A DNA stretch of 64,000 bases from Dipteris shenzhenensis (taxonomy: Eukaryota > Polypodiophyta > Polypodiopsida > Gleicheniales): assembly GCA_047967505.1 (NCBI GenBank), contig CM106541.1; one strand, 5' to 3'. Every line of letters starts with the position of its first letter. The stretch's first letter is position 1. Below are positions 12,459-25,486 of the stretch, in pieces. The position numbers and the translations under genes are program-made. A model generated the notes under the pieces. It saw nothing but the letters and a program-made list of their open reading frames with translations. It was not told the DNA's origin and ran no database searches.

Positions 12459-13431
12459 TGGGGGAAAAATCTTTTGGCGAGCTTTTTAATGTGAGCTTTT
12501 TTACCATTTCCTTTGTTTTTGCGAGCTTTTTTTAGAAATCCATACATGCTTTTGTTATAAGAAAGCTGGGGAGGTTAGAAAGAGGGGGAGAGGATATAGG
12601 ATATGTTCATTTTCATAGCATGTGGAAGGGGTGGAAGAGTGTATACTATGCACAAGGGGGGGGCGAATATGAGTGGCAGTAGGAGGCAAAAAATTATGGA
12701 AGATATGTCCATATTCAAAGTAGAAGGGAGTAACTATGGGAGATATGTTCATTTTAAAAGTGTATAATTTGAAACTTTTGACCTCATATTTGGATTCCTC
12801 GTTGAATTCCGGTCATTTTGAGTACCAACATGACCATATTCCGATAAAAATTGGAAAAATGGTGTTTTTGTCATTTTGGCCTGTTTTGGGCCTATTTTGA
12901 GTCTGCGCTAAATTCATAACAAAAACACCATTTTTCCAATTTTTATCAAAATATGGTCATGTTGGTACTCAAAATGACCGGAATTCGACGAGGAATCCAA
13001 ATATGAGGTCAAATCTATCAAATTATACACTTTGAAAATGAACAAATTTCCCATATGCTCTCCCTTCCCCTTTACATTTAGTAGATGAACATAAGTTTCA
13101 CATTCCTCATCCTCTCTCTCCTCCTTGCACTCCTCTTTGCATACCTTATAAGTTCCCCCTCTAACTATGATAACAAATATATGTTCCAACTCCCCTCCCC
13201 TCCCTTCTCCATGCCACTTTACCCATGCGACCATCCCTCCCCTTTTCCTTTATCTCCCCTCCCCCCCCCTCTCTCCTCTTAACTGCAACCATAACCCAAA
13301 CTTTCCACCCACTCCACTCCATGAAACCCCCCCTCCCCCCCTCTCTCTCTCAGGTGAATGAAAAGCTCACAATATTCATGAAAATTAAAAAAAAGCTCAT
13401 GACAAAAAGCTCACCAAAAAATCACACCCCT
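12459..13431. mobile_element. Foldback element with TIR-like ends and a perfect-length inner palindrome
   Basis: Outer ends are imperfect inverted repeats: 12465-12510 (aaaaatcttttggcgagctt...) against the reverse complement of about 13385-13430 (aaaaagctcaccaaaaaatc). Inside, 12738-12871 is complementary to 12919-13052 (134 bases each side, few mismatches) around a 47-base loop. Between the outer and inner arms the left side is purine-rich (about 12565-12680) and the right side pyrimidine-rich (about 13100-13350), so the pairing continues loosely along the whole length. No transposase is present. It resembles a foldback or large MITE-type element; no target duplication could be fixed. Confidence 0.7.
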
Positions 13432-15026
13432 TCTCACTCAATTTTTTCTTGACTACCTTGCCATACATCTCCTCTGCATGAGGCCTCTTAGTGCACTGCC
13501 TTAAACCTCTTAGCTAGACATTAGAACCAGATGCAACTAGCATAGAAAATAAGACGAGGGCCAAGGAATCTCTCAACTCACTTATGAATCTTTAACCAAA
13601 CTCTTCAAGATCGACTACCTGATGTGCTATCTTATATATTTACTATTGTCCCTAGGGTCATGACATTTTCCTAAAACTTGGTCATGATCAAGTAGAATGT
13701 TGGTTGATAATAACATAATAATAATGACATACCAAGTCTCGAGGGATGAGAAGAGCCTTACAATAGATACCTCAAGATAAGGCAACACCCCAGCCTCGAA
13801 TAAAGACATTATGCCTATACTTGAAGAGCTAATAGGAATTTGGAATAAGTTATGTAAGGTAAAGGTAAAACGTCTTTTCTATGAAGAAGGAGGTCCTTTA
13901 GGTCAAAAGGTTATTTCAAGTTATGGCATGATCATATGGAACTATTGAGGAGCAAGAGTAAATGCCATGAGGTACATCTAGGTGTTGAACATTATTTGGT
14001 ATCCCCTATGAATGATAGTACGGTATTGATCTCGAGGACCTATAGTGATGAAAACCTCAACAAAATATTAGTATTATTAAGGGATCCAATAGGAAATAGC
14101 CCAATGCTACAAGACTTGGAATAGAAGATTAAGTTGAAACAGCTCAAACATCACTTTTCCAAGTATAAATGGTCGACCAAGTCATGATGATGCCAAGCAG
14201 AATTCTATATGATGTTGGTCTTAACACAATTCTATTGGCCTTAACACTAGTTGTATTTACTATACTAATAGCTTCATAGGAATAGTGATTGAGGAAAATG
14301 GGTATCCCCTAACATAAGCGTGTGAATTCCCACTTACCCTCACTGACTGCTAAGGAGTGAAATTTGTTGATGGACTATTTGATTGTAGGAGAGTGAGTGT
14401 GCTTGAGTATGACTCAAGTATGAGTGAGATGAAGTCTGATTGGAATGCATGCAATCAAGAAGCAAGAGTTTTTATAGCATAGTAGTTGGTAATAGGGAGG
14501 AAACAATTAACGAATTATGAAGCATATAGGACACTGAAGGAATTATGAAGAGTATAGGAATCTCATAGAAGACATTCCTTCCTTTCATGGCTTTTAAAAT
14601 GTGCCATCTGTCAAAAAAACTATTGTTTGAATGATTAGAGGGAGAAGGTTTTTCTACTTGTACTCGCCCAAACAAAGAAAATGCTCACTACACTCATGAA
14701 ACGAGCCTTAGAAGAAGGCTTTCCCAAGGAATGGTAGCTGGTAGCCTCCTCACTCGTGAGCACATTTGGTACCTTCGTGAAGTTCCAAACCAAAAATGAA
14801 TTTTGAGTGCAATCTTTGCCTACAATGTGTGAGGTAATGATAGAATTCAACTAAAGTTCTAATTACCTAGGAGCCCATAGCTTCAAATTTATGATCAAGT
14901 GATTCATATGAAGAAAAGTTTGTCTAGTTGTATTTTGGTAAGGTATTGTGGGATGCTTCTAATGTAGATTCATGATAGTATGCTAGTGCTTGCACAAGGC
15001 ATGCACAACCCTTGCCGTTACTTTCA
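13432..15026. other. No recognisable gene
   Basis: AT-rich, short ORFs on both strands without recognisable motifs. No transposon termini seen. Confidence 0.5.
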
Positions 15027-15278
15027 TTAAGAAGCTAAAATTTTATATTGGCATCGAAAGTTTGTATGCCGTAATAAAAATAAATGCTTGAAACATTCAC
15101 TAGAATTTGAAACTTTTATGCAAAAAAATTAAAAGTTTCACTATGATTTACATAATTCAAAAAAATAAATAGAAAAAGTACTACATTCTACCAATATTGT
15201 GAAACTTAAAAAATGAGCTTGAAAACTTTCGCCAAGATTTTATATTAATATATAAGCACAGCTTCAATAAAAACATCC
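15027..15278. repeat. Repeat S1 (direct partner of S2 at 22336)
   Basis: About 252 bases from ttaagaagctaaaattttat to aaaacatcc. Clearly homologous over its length to 22336-22601, with several small indels. It contains tttcgcca(a/g)gattttatat and is AT-rich. No coding capacity; it is probably a dispersed non-coding repeat. Confidence 0.8.
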
Positions 15279-15661
15279 TTGCTATATATCCTTAACATCC
15301 AAGTGAAGATCCTCAAAAGTTCTAGATTGAGAGGGCCAATGGTGGTTGACTTCTTTTTTTCCTTTCGTCCTAGTATTTAGGAGATTACAAACCATGCATG
15401 AATGTTGAATTCAAATATCAATATTACACTTCATATACTAAAAGGAAAGCATTATAGTCTGATATCTCACCTTGAATAGTAGGCATGTTAGTATTGCTAA
15501 TGGTTTACCTCTAGAGTCTTGAGACCATTTCAAGTCACAGCCTGCTTCCCCACCCACACACCTTGCAAGGTAGTCCTTGGTGATTCGCATGGATTGCACA
15601 TATCCCATGCTACTCGAGTTGGAGCATAAGCCAATTCTATTCCTAAGGATGCTTCACTTGG

Positions 15662-15662
<1 letters not shown>
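15279..15662. other. Spacer between S1 and the CT/CA microsatellite, nothing recognised
   Basis: AT-rich with no gene or repeat I can name. Confidence 0.5.
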
Positions 15663-15847
<185 letters not shown>

Positions 15848-15848
15848 A

Positions 15849-16506
15849 CACTTGTGACGACATTATTATTGTAAGTCATGAAGCCATTTTAATCCATTTT
15901 TAATACTGAAAATCATATAAGGACGATTGAAACGCGTTAGACATTGGATTTATACTATTTTTGGATATATCTTTCATCAATACGTTGTTGGAAAATCCCT
16001 TATATGCAAGGGGCTGACTAGCACAAATGATGAAGTCCAGCATGAAGGTTGTAATGGACCTTCTTTATGCTTCATGAAGGTTATAAGAACCATTTTTACA
16101 TGGACCTTTGCTAGCATTTGTGACGATTTGGAATGGTTGTGCTAATAGAAGATTTTACTAATGGTTAGTTGAACATACCAACTTAGTGACCTATTATGAA
16201 AAGGAGCATAGGCAAGTAAGCTATAAATAGCTTCCTTTCCCCTCTAATGAATGTTAATCTATAACACGCACCTGAGAAATTGGATAGACAAGAATTTTGG
16301 TCGTGGCTTGTATATGGTATTACTTAACCTTGACAAAGGGTTTTATAAAAAAGTGATCCCTAGCTATTGCTTTGAGATCTATGGCTTTATGCCATGCAAG
16401 CATTTCAACCCATCGTATTTTGGATGGAAATTGACTAAGTTGATTCACCAACTAAGCATATGAATCGCCAATCGCTCTAACTTACGGACCAAGTCACCTA
16501 TCAATT
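15849..16506. repeat. Long direct repeat R1 (partner R2 at 20307)
   Basis: 658 bases, from cacttgtgacga to tatcaatt, matched along the whole length by 20307-20969 with visibly high identity (I estimate above 90 percent by eye, with a few 2-5 base indels). It is preceded by the CT/CA microsatellite. Ends do not show TG...CA LTR termini, a primer site or a PPT, and no protein is encoded. Confidence 0.9.
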
Positions 16507-19262
16507 ACTCCTTCATGCACTGTGATAACTTGAGCAATCTACGTGAGTATCATGATGTAGAATTGTATCTGAAGATTGGTTGCATGTTTTTGATGGTGGT
16601 TCTCCTTCCCTTCCTTCCACTCTACCTCCTAGCCTTTTTTCAAGTGCATTGGCTATCATCTCTGTAGATCTCTTTCACCGCCCACTGGTCCAAGGTGCTC
16701 TACGCCACCCCTGCTTTTGTTGCTTGCCTCTTCTATATGCTTGATCCTCTACTACTTTTTTGAAGATCCTTTGCATGTAACTAGACTGCACACAGTCCAT
16801 TTGATACAGGCCAATATTCCAAAACTCGTTGACTTCAAACTCCTCCATGAAGACCACATTAGTACGAGTCAACAGTTGATCTCACATTCGGTGGTGGTGC
16901 TCAGAGAGCAAAAAAGAAGGGTCTTTACAAATGGCTCTACAACATGCTGAATGCATTCATTAAGGGAGAAATGGGTCTCAAAAGGGACTTCAATTAGTGT
17001 TTCCTAATTTCAAGGGATAATTAGGGAGGGATTTGAGGTGTACAAATGAGAGTGTTCCAAGGTGTGGGACAATGGTATGTTGAGGTGGAGGGTGGGCAAA
17101 CCCCTATTGGTTGTTCCCCTCATAATAGGGACCACCCAAACCATCCTCCCCCCCCCTAACCCATGCTTAACCCTCCTCCCATGTGTACCTTCCCCAAATC
17201 AACCCAAAATGGCATTCAAGAGGAGGTGGGCCCTCTTGGGTGAGTTTTGATTCTCCCCTCGTCTCTCTAGGTGGCCTGCCCTCTTTCTCTAGTCCACTCT
17301 TCTGGTCCAGATTGTTTCTCCCTCCATTTTTTGAATATGGGGTTTCCCTCTCTTGCATCTGCCCTCTGGCCCCTCTTTCTCTGCCCCTTCCTCTTGCTCT
17401 GGCCCCTTGTCCTCTGCTCATTTTGGCTATAGTAGCTCCGTGTCTTATACTAGTGGTTGGCTTATATGAAGACTGGCGCAGATGGCACTCTCCAAGACAA
17501 TGCAAAATAGCAATAGGTAAGACTGATAGCCCATCTTATAATATGCCATGATTGGGGATGGACTTACATCAAATTTGATAGCCCGTAGTGGGTAGCCAAA
17601 TAAGAGCTTGAGAAGAGCTTCAACATTGAGATGCACAAACTAAGGAAGGGCGACCACCGCAAAATCCATGAAGGTATTTACAATCATCACTTTACTTATA
17701 ACTTCCTATTTTTGACTATGATTACCTTGCACACGATTAAGTTAGGTCTATTAACACACCTAGACTTTGATGAGTTCATATACGACTAGCTACGTGCTAA
17801 TAAAACTCCGTTAAAAAAACAGATATGATTTTTCATGTGCTTTATAAGTACTATATGTGTGTATGACTTAAGAATGACTTACTGCCATTTACATGGCATT
17901 CATTAATTTTTCATGACCATAATAATTATTCCCATGATACAACCTAAATACATGACCCAATGGTTATTTCATGGGTTCAAAAGATTGTCTCCATGGTAGG
18001 TTTCATACTTTGATGCTCAAGGCTACATGTTTAGAATAGTAAGGGCACAACAACTTGTGCAGGGAAATATGGCCATTTGTGTTACTTTTTCATATAGCAC
18101 TTATGGTATATTGTACCAATGAAATTTCCAATTATAGCTCATATAGCCCTATGACAACGAAAAGATCTTTTGATGAAGCATTTGGAAACCTGTCAAAATT
18201 AAGTGTTAAGGTGCCCTAATATGCACCATAATCAAGGGTTCATGAAATTTGCTATTATGAACAATGTATGATGTTGTGGCATCGATAACAAGTGCAGTTG
18301 TGATGTGAAGCCTGCAGTCCCACAATCAAAGGTCCTAGTTCTAACTTTTTCTTTGTGTGGATGGATGCAAGTGAGTGAAACTCCTTCAACATTACATGGT
18401 ATTTTTGTATGGCAAAATCAATTTTTTGATATAAAGAACCTTCTTCTAAAGTTTGTCTTGTGGCTTCTTGTCTTGAAAGGACTTTTGTCTTGAAATATCT
18501 GCACACACACAAGGGGGATGGAGAAGGGAGGATAACCCTTGTCTATTGCCATCCATAACATTTATCCATTCCCCCACCCTTCTATGTCCAATTTATAAGA
18601 CTATATAAAGATGGGGTATTTGGACCTCCTAAGAGCTCCATCTTTTGAAATCTAGGCCTTTATACAAAGGCTATCTAGAGTCATTGAAAAATTATATCCA
18701 ATGGCGGGTCACAACACGATGACTATAAAAGGATGTCTGATAATGAATCACAATACAATGACTATTATGGACTCTATAGATTTAGTAATGGCCAGAGGTA
18801 AGATACTTTCTCTGGTTGACTCATCTGTGATGTGTATAGAATGAGACATGAAAACACAAGACACAACTCCAAAGAACAAAGTAGGGTATCCTATAATATA
18901 ACTCCTATAATATAACTCCTATAGAGGAACATGATCCTACTAATGAGGTATATATTTTTATTATTTTCAAATAGCAGCGTCATAGATATATCACTATGTC
19001 AAGAGCATGCAAGGAAGATAGAGTATATGAGTATATACTCTCAGATTATTCTGATCATCTACTTTGGTAATGACACAAGCCAATCTTTTGTTTCATACCC
19101 AAACATTGATCAATATTCATGATCTAATAATCTTGTTTAAAGTCAATCATTTTTAAAGGTGGGCACCATGACCCCTCCCTACGAGGGGGCATGGTGACCC
19201 CCATAGGGTGTGGATTGTGATTGTGCGGGAGGATAATTGGGCATGCACACACACACACACAC
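16507..19262. other. Anonymous spacer between R1 and the LINE fragment
   Basis: No recognisable gene. ORFs near 17.2-17.5 kb (112 and 122 codons on opposite strands over the same bases) lie in a CCCT-rich stretch and show no domain. Triplicated ctataatataactcctata near 18890-18920 is a small local repeat. A short (CA)n lies at 19244-19262. Confidence 0.5.
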
Positions 19263-20190
19263 TTTTTTTTTTGGGTAATTTCTGAGGTTTATATTATAAG
19301 ATTAATATTGTACAAAGAGTCTCTTAAAAGCGGAGAGCCCAATCAAAAACACATAGAAACTATCTCCATGCAGGACCTGTCTAGATCACCTTTCCTTACA
19401 GGCATCATAAACTGATTGCCTTAAGGAAGCACTGAAGAATTCATAGGGCTGATTGAAGTGTTTATGCATGTATGCCATATAATGTTCAGTCCAGAAGGTC
19501 CGATAGAGCCCAATATCGAATCCAGTGAAGGAGTAGAGAATAGGGTCTCAATGGATTAGGACATCTGCCAAAAAGCCAAAAAAATTTCCCAAACCTGTTA
19601 TTTGGGAATCTAAGGCATAAAAACTTGGAGATCTTTTGAGTCAAGAGCCTGGAGCATTGACAAAACCATAATAAGTGTGATACTGTCTCTGCATGTGCCT
19701 AGCATCGTAAACATGTAGCTGTGGCAGTAGCTATCTTCCTCTTAATCAAAGTAGTTCCAACTGGCAATGTTCCAGTAATGCAATGCCAAAGAAATAATCT
19801 TTGTTTGAGAGACAGTTTGGCCTTCCATAAAATACTCAAGTTCCTTGACCACCAAGAGAAGGGTTTTTGCATATGCCATAAATGATTAGCATAAGTGTGT
19901 ATCCAAGGCATGGGCTATAGTAGCCTGTATGTTGTCATAGAGGTGAGTTTACTTAAAGCCACAAGCCGCATATTCAGCCCTTTAGGACATAACTTCCACT
20001 CAGCCAACCTGTTATAATGTGAGAGCTAGGGAATGGGCAAGAAAGGCTGTAGAAGATCTTTTATTTTCTTCCAGATAGGCCTATGGTGCATTCGAAGTGT
20101 GTATTTGGCCATGACCTGTGGAAAAGTAAGAAATTTCCCCTGTTCATCTACCACATCTGCAATGCATTTGATACCCATTTTGCTCAGGTT
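19263..20190 (-). mobile_element. 5'-truncated LINE: reverse-transcriptase C-terminus with zf-RVT domain
   Basis: On the minus strand from about 20187 the frame reads LSKMGIKCIADVVDEQGKF and VMAKYTLRMHHRPIWKKI, the usual plant LINE stretch after the polymerase. The zf-RVT domain follows (19699-19911): WKAKLSLKQRLFLWHCITG, LPVGTTLIKRKI, CLRC, then after a stop ETVSHLLWFCQCSRL. That gives the C-x2-C...H-x3-C pattern of the family. A run of ten T at 19263-19272 on the plus strand would be the LINE poly(A) tail, abutting a CA microsatellite. Stops interrupt the frame; the 5' part is missing and is cut at a CA repeat near 20200. Confidence 0.82.
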
Positions 20191-20252
20191 ATATGCTTGT
20201 CACACACACACACATGTGCGCGCGACCCATTTTGCTCAGGTTATATGCTTGT

Positions 20253-20294
<42 letters not shown>

Positions 20295-20306
20295 CGCACG
20301 CATGCA
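20173..20306. repeat. 52-bp duplication and (CA)n microsatellite before R2
   Basis: The block acccattttgctcaggttat starts at 20173 and again at 20225, each copy ending in a CA run; the second runs about 20254-20306 and leads straight into R2. Confidence 0.9.
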
Positions 20307-20966
20307 CACTTGTGACGACAATTTTTGTAAGTCATGAAGCTCTTTCAATCCATTTTTAATACTGAAAATCATATAAGGATGGTCGAAACTTGTTAGACAT
20401 TGGATTTATACTATTTTTGGATATATCTTTCATTAAGCCATTATTGGAAAAACCCTTATATGCAAGGGAGTGACTAGCACAAATGATGATGTCCAGCATG
20501 AAGGTTGAAATAGACCTTCTTCATGCTTCATGAAGGTTATAAGAACCATCTTTATGTGGACCTTTGCGAGCATTTGTGATGATTTGGCATGGTTGTGCTA
20601 ATAGATTATTTAACTAATGGTCAGTTGAACATAGTACCAACTTAGTGACCTTTGAAAGGGAGCATAGTCAAGTAATCTATAAATATCTCCCTTCCCCCGT
20701 AGAGTCTGATGAATGTTAATCTATACCACCTGCTTGAGAAATTGGATAGGCAAGAATTTTGGTTGTAGCTTGTATATGGTATTACTTAACCTTGACAAAG
20801 GGTTTTATTAAAAAGTGATCCCTAGCTATGGCTTTGAGATCTATGGCTTTATGCCATGCAAGCATTTCAACCCATAGTATATTCCAAGGAAATTGACTAA
20901 GTTGATTCACTGACTAAGCATATGAATCACCAATCATTCTAACTTACCAACCAGATCGGCCTATCA

Positions 20967-20969
<3 letters not shown>
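20307..20969. repeat. Long direct repeat R2 (partner R1 at 15849)
   Basis: 663 bases, the second copy of R1, ending at tatcaatt and passing directly into a (CT)n(CA)n microsatellite. Start-to-start distance from R1 is 4458 bases. The order (CT)(CA)-R1 ... (CA)-R2-(CT)(CA) suggests that the microsatellites belong to the ends of the repeated unit. Confidence 0.9.
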
Positions 20970-21044
<75 letters not shown>

Positions 21045-21131
21045 CACACGCAAGCACGCACACACACACGCACATGCACGCACACACACGCAAGCATGCA
21101 TGTACACACACATGTATGCACACACACACAA
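20970..21131. repeat. (CT)n(CA)n and RY-alternating microsatellite after R2
   Basis: About 30 bases of CT, then about 40 of CA, then imperfect CA/CG/TG alternation to 21131. Confidence 0.95.
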
Positions 21132-22335
21132 AAGAAGGCAAGTGCATCTATGCAACTTTTTGTGTAAAATGGATAATATCAATTTGAGCTGAGATTGCAT
21201 ACCTAAGGCAAGGTTGTGGATTCAATAACCACTAAATTGCAACTATGTACCTTGAATCCTTGTTCTTTCATGTTAGGTCAATTGCATTAGCAGCCAATGG
21301 TGGAACCCACCAAGGCTACGAAGAATCTACATCTGGAGGCATCTCCCAATCAAAGTAACATGGGAAGAAATTACATCCAAGATGAGCTGAGAATGAATAA
21401 GCATATTTAGGACTAGCACATACTGCAACTAAATTTGAAAATGATGATTGTATTCACAATTGTGATTGTTCTCCCATAACATCTTCAAGTTGGTGTTGGT
21501 CAAGCAAAGATGCACATATAATTGTTGGGTAGATCAGAATGATTAAACATTATGTTCATGTAAAACAACATTTAAATTCACTAAAGGGTGTGACAGATAT
21601 TACTCTTAGTTTTTCAAATTCTATTACTAGATTTACTTTAATTGATAATGTAGAAGCTACATTGTACATACTATTGATAAAAGTCCTTGGTAGCTCACCT
21701 TGTAGCTCTACATGCCTAATTTGTTGGTTAGACATTCCATAATTAATGACTCTATCCATTCATGATTATTGATATTCCATGTTTTTAATTATTGAAGTTT
21801 CATAATTATTAATATCCCATAGTTTTAGATAATGGAACACATTACTTCACCTCAATCTCTATGACCTAGTTTTGTTTGGTCTCTTCATTTATGAGCTAGT
21901 TTGGACACTCCCATAAGCATCCTTAGTTAGATCCTTTATTCTTACCAAGTCACAATAATTATTTCTATTTTTTAACATGACAAATTGTGCTTTACAACGC
22001 CTCATCTTGGGAAAAGAAATTTTATTTTTGATATGAAAGGATTAATGAATATTTATACCCAATAATTTTGATGTGGCCTCTCTCTCCCTAAAATCTAGTA
22101 CACTCAATTCTTTTCTCACACAAGTAATATCAGTTGTGCTTAGTCAAAGCATGGCATGTTTGAGAGACCATTCTAAATCCCACATACTTTTGTCATCTTA
22201 CATGAAATAGGTTTAGACTCAGTTTAGAGTATCCACTTTTTTTAATTTGCTCAGTAGAGAAATGTTTTCATTCTAATAACATGGAGAAACTTGCAATTAG
22301 TTTCCTTCATGGATGATTTTTTCATCTTAGTTTTG
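21132..22335. other. No recognisable gene
   Basis: AT-rich. A short near-repeat (ccattcatgattattgatat and cataattattaatatcccat) near 21755-21830; nothing else noted. Confidence 0.5.
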
Positions 22336-22601
22336 TTAAGAAGCAAAAATTTTATATTGCTACCGAAAGTCTGTATGCCTTAATAAAAATAACTATTTGA
22401 AATATTCACCAGGTTTTGAAACTGTTATGCAAAAAAATGTAAGTTTCGCCAGGATTTACATCATTTACTTCTAAATTTAAAAGGAAATACATAAATTTGT
22501 GTTTATGTTGTATCAATATTGTGAGACTAAAAAAACTATCTTGACGAGCTTTCGCCAGGATTTTATATAAATATATAACTATAGCTTCGATAAAAACATC
22601 C
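22336..22601. repeat. Repeat S2 (direct partner of S1 at 15027)
   Basis: About 266 bases, from ttaagaagcaaaaattttat to aaaacatcc, same orientation as S1. Confidence 0.8.
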
Positions 22602-25154
22602 CTCATTTCCTTCCTGCTTATTATCAACTAGACAATGCATCAAGATGGGTGATCCCTTCCAACTCATGTTTAAAGTAAGTGCACTTCTACCCATTCAATT
22701 CTTTGATATTCCATATTCTAAAATAATGCAACATATGTGCTTCATCTCAATGCATATGCCCTTCTTTCTCGAGGGCCTCTTTATTTGATAGTTGACCTAC
22801 TCTCATATGCTATTCGAATCAAAACACTTCTAGCTATAGCATCTTCATAAAATAGGTATATATAATAAGAATATCCATTCAAACCACCCTTTATCTAGCC
22901 CCATGGCCTTGTAGAATACCATGTCCAATAGGTTGGCCAACAAACTAGCCTTTTTAAAGGAAAAGTAGCGATGCTACCAAATAGGTCAACAGTACAAATT
23001 CACTTTTGTAAAATACCTTGTCCTGAAACCACTCTATTCCTAATCAAGTGCCATGCAAGTTGCCCTTTGTCTAATAAGGTTCCATGCAAACCACCGTTTG
23101 CTAAGAGAAACTGTGAAACCCTCCCTATTGGACAAATGGAGACCCTAAGCTATCTTATTTGAGTAGCCTCTTCTTAATGAGGATGTAAACAACCCTTATG
23201 GATGTCTTGAAAGGTTGCCAAAGAAGAAGCCAGGCTTTTCACTTGTCCTTTCATTTCATCATTCTTATAGTAGATTTTTGATGTTAAGCCAATTCCTAAC
23301 CATAATTTGATAATTGATTGCAATCACCATACATCTCTCCCCCTCCACCTCATTCTCTCCCCTAAGTCTTTGTAATATTAGTAAATGATACCTACATCTT
23401 GTCTTTGAGAATGTCCCATGTTTCTTCCACCAATTTCCAGCCCATATTAGTTAAGGAATTTTGACAAAATTAATTTGATCCCCTATATCGCTTTTGTACA
23501 AATAGCAAATTTTGAAGTTTTTTAAATTATTGTGTGATACTAACATCACAAGGTAGTAGCTGCTTATACCAAAAGAATTATCAAATTGAAGTATGATTAG
23601 GTAAGAAGGAGGAATGCATTTATAGCATAAGGAGTGTCCAAGAAAAGGTTGAGGTATGATACATGTGATTCACAAGGAAAGGACTTAGATGAGATACATG
23701 TGATTTTCTAAGAAGGGATAAAAAATGACACATGTGATTCTATGGAATACCTTTCTCTTATCTAAGTGATTTAATGTTGCATGATTTATGGAAGGTGGCA
23801 ATAATAATTTATTGTAGACAATGTAGAGATAACGAGATTGTGTTTTTCTACTAAAGAAGTTAAAACATTAATGATAGGTTGGTGACATCTTGATTATTTC
23901 GATTTCATGAAATCAATTAGGACACTATAACTGACTGTTGCATAGGTCAAGTTGGACACCTCACGCCAAAATTTTCAACATGTTTTGAAAAAGAAGGTAG
24001 GCAAACTCAGAGAACCTTATGTCATTTTTTATGGTGGGCTCACACTATGGATTCTCTCAAATTTCTCACAAATTTAACAAGACTTGTGCATGTGCAAGGA
24101 TTTGGGAATCCCATCAGACTTTTGCAATAGTGGTTGATAAGTATTTGGTAGATGAACCCCACCCTGGAGATAGTCTTTACATGCCACACATTCTCTCCTA
24201 GTGGTGCAAATGTAAATTAATGCCAAATAAGATTTACGAATCCAATGACTAACGATTGCAAAAATTTTCACGATGGGCCTATATTTTTTTTCACAGGCAA
24301 TGCTATGGAGTAGCTCTACATAATTTTCATGATGGGCCTATGAAGTAAAGTAGCCATTGCCCCCTCTTTTCTTCCCATGGGCAATACTATGGAGTATCTC
24401 TATGCAATGAACTCCAATCCAAAGAGAAACTTCTCACGAATTGCAAAATAAATATGTTGCCTCGTCTTTTCTAACCCTCGATAAGAGTGCAATTAATGTG
24501 AGAGTCAACCTTCACCTCACTAAACAATCCTTCATGTGCCTAAATTTGTGAAACTTATCCATTTGTGCCATCCCTATGACCATACATTATTATAAGGCAT
24601 GAGTTTGCTCGTTTGTTTGCTTTTTGAGAAAAGGGGGCCGTAGGTGGGGCAGGTGTGTGTGTGTGTGTGTTAACGGATAGCATTATTGTAAAGCATGATA
24701 ACTTAATTATGGTCTAGTTGAGTCCCCAATCGAGTTCCTAGTCATGCACGTACTTTCAACCCAATGCACTCTTCTATTCTTCCTTTTCAAGGATGAGAAA
24801 AATAATGGACTCACTAACTTGCTTGCAAACAATATAAGAACCCTCACTTTACATCTATACTACTATTGTAGCTTTTAGTTGAGCGATTTAAAATTCATCT
24901 TATTTAGTTGTAGCTTTAGTTGAATGATTTAAAATTCATATTTATCCACTTGCTTGAAAGAACCTTCATACCTAACCCCTCAAACATCGTTAACGCTACA
25001 ATTTATCACTTTTATAATGACGCACTTGGTCTTGCAAGCTTTTGCTTGCAAAAACCAATATTGTCAATCTACATGTGCAATTGACCATTCAATCTAAAAG
25101 TTGGCTCTTTATTCATGGGTATTGTCTTACTTCCACTGTAACCAAGGGCACCAA
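22602..25154. other. No recognisable gene
   Basis: Only short ORFs without motifs. A weak local duplication (cacgatgggcctat / catgatgggcctatgaag, and gcaatgctatggagta / gcaatactatggagta) lies around 24270-24400. Confidence 0.5.
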
Positions 25155-25196
25155 GTAGGGTTGCACATGCACGCACACCCATGCCCATGTATACAT

Positions 25197-25486
25197 ACAT
25201 ACATACATACATGATATATGTGTCTACCTCTCTCTCTCTCTCTCGCTCTCAATACATTAATTAATTAATAAACCAAATATATATGTACATCGCATGCGCG
25301 TGCACACACACACGCATGCACACACACACATATGCACATGCGCATGCATGTGCATGCACATATGCACATGTGCATGCATGTGCATGTGTACGTGCACATG
25401 CGTGCGCGCATGCACACACACACACACACGCACATGTGTGCATGCATGCACCCTCACACACGTGTGTGTGTGTGTGTGTACATTTA
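25197..25486. repeat. Compound microsatellite with a 160-base perfect purine-pyrimidine alternation
   Basis: (ATAC)n at about 25197-25210, (CT)n at about 25230-25248, then from 25292 to 25451 every base alternates purine and pyrimidine without a single break. The tract mixes CA, TG, GC and TA steps and is not one simple repeat. A second alternating tract (cacacacgtgtgtgtgtgtg) follows at about 25456-25481. The ORFs over it (Cys/His/Met/Val-rich on both strands) are artefacts. Confidence 0.95.

Noticed and set aside
13085-13282. Short ORF with a hydrophobic N-terminus (MNISFTFLILSLLLALLF) resembling a signal peptide
   Set aside because: It lies in the pyrimidine-rich arm of the foldback element; the hydrophobic run is a product of CTC/TTC composition.
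17167-17551. ORFs of 112 and 122 codons on opposite strands
   Set aside because: Both arise from a CCCT/CTCT-rich stretch; Arg-Gly or Pro-Leu composition, no domain.
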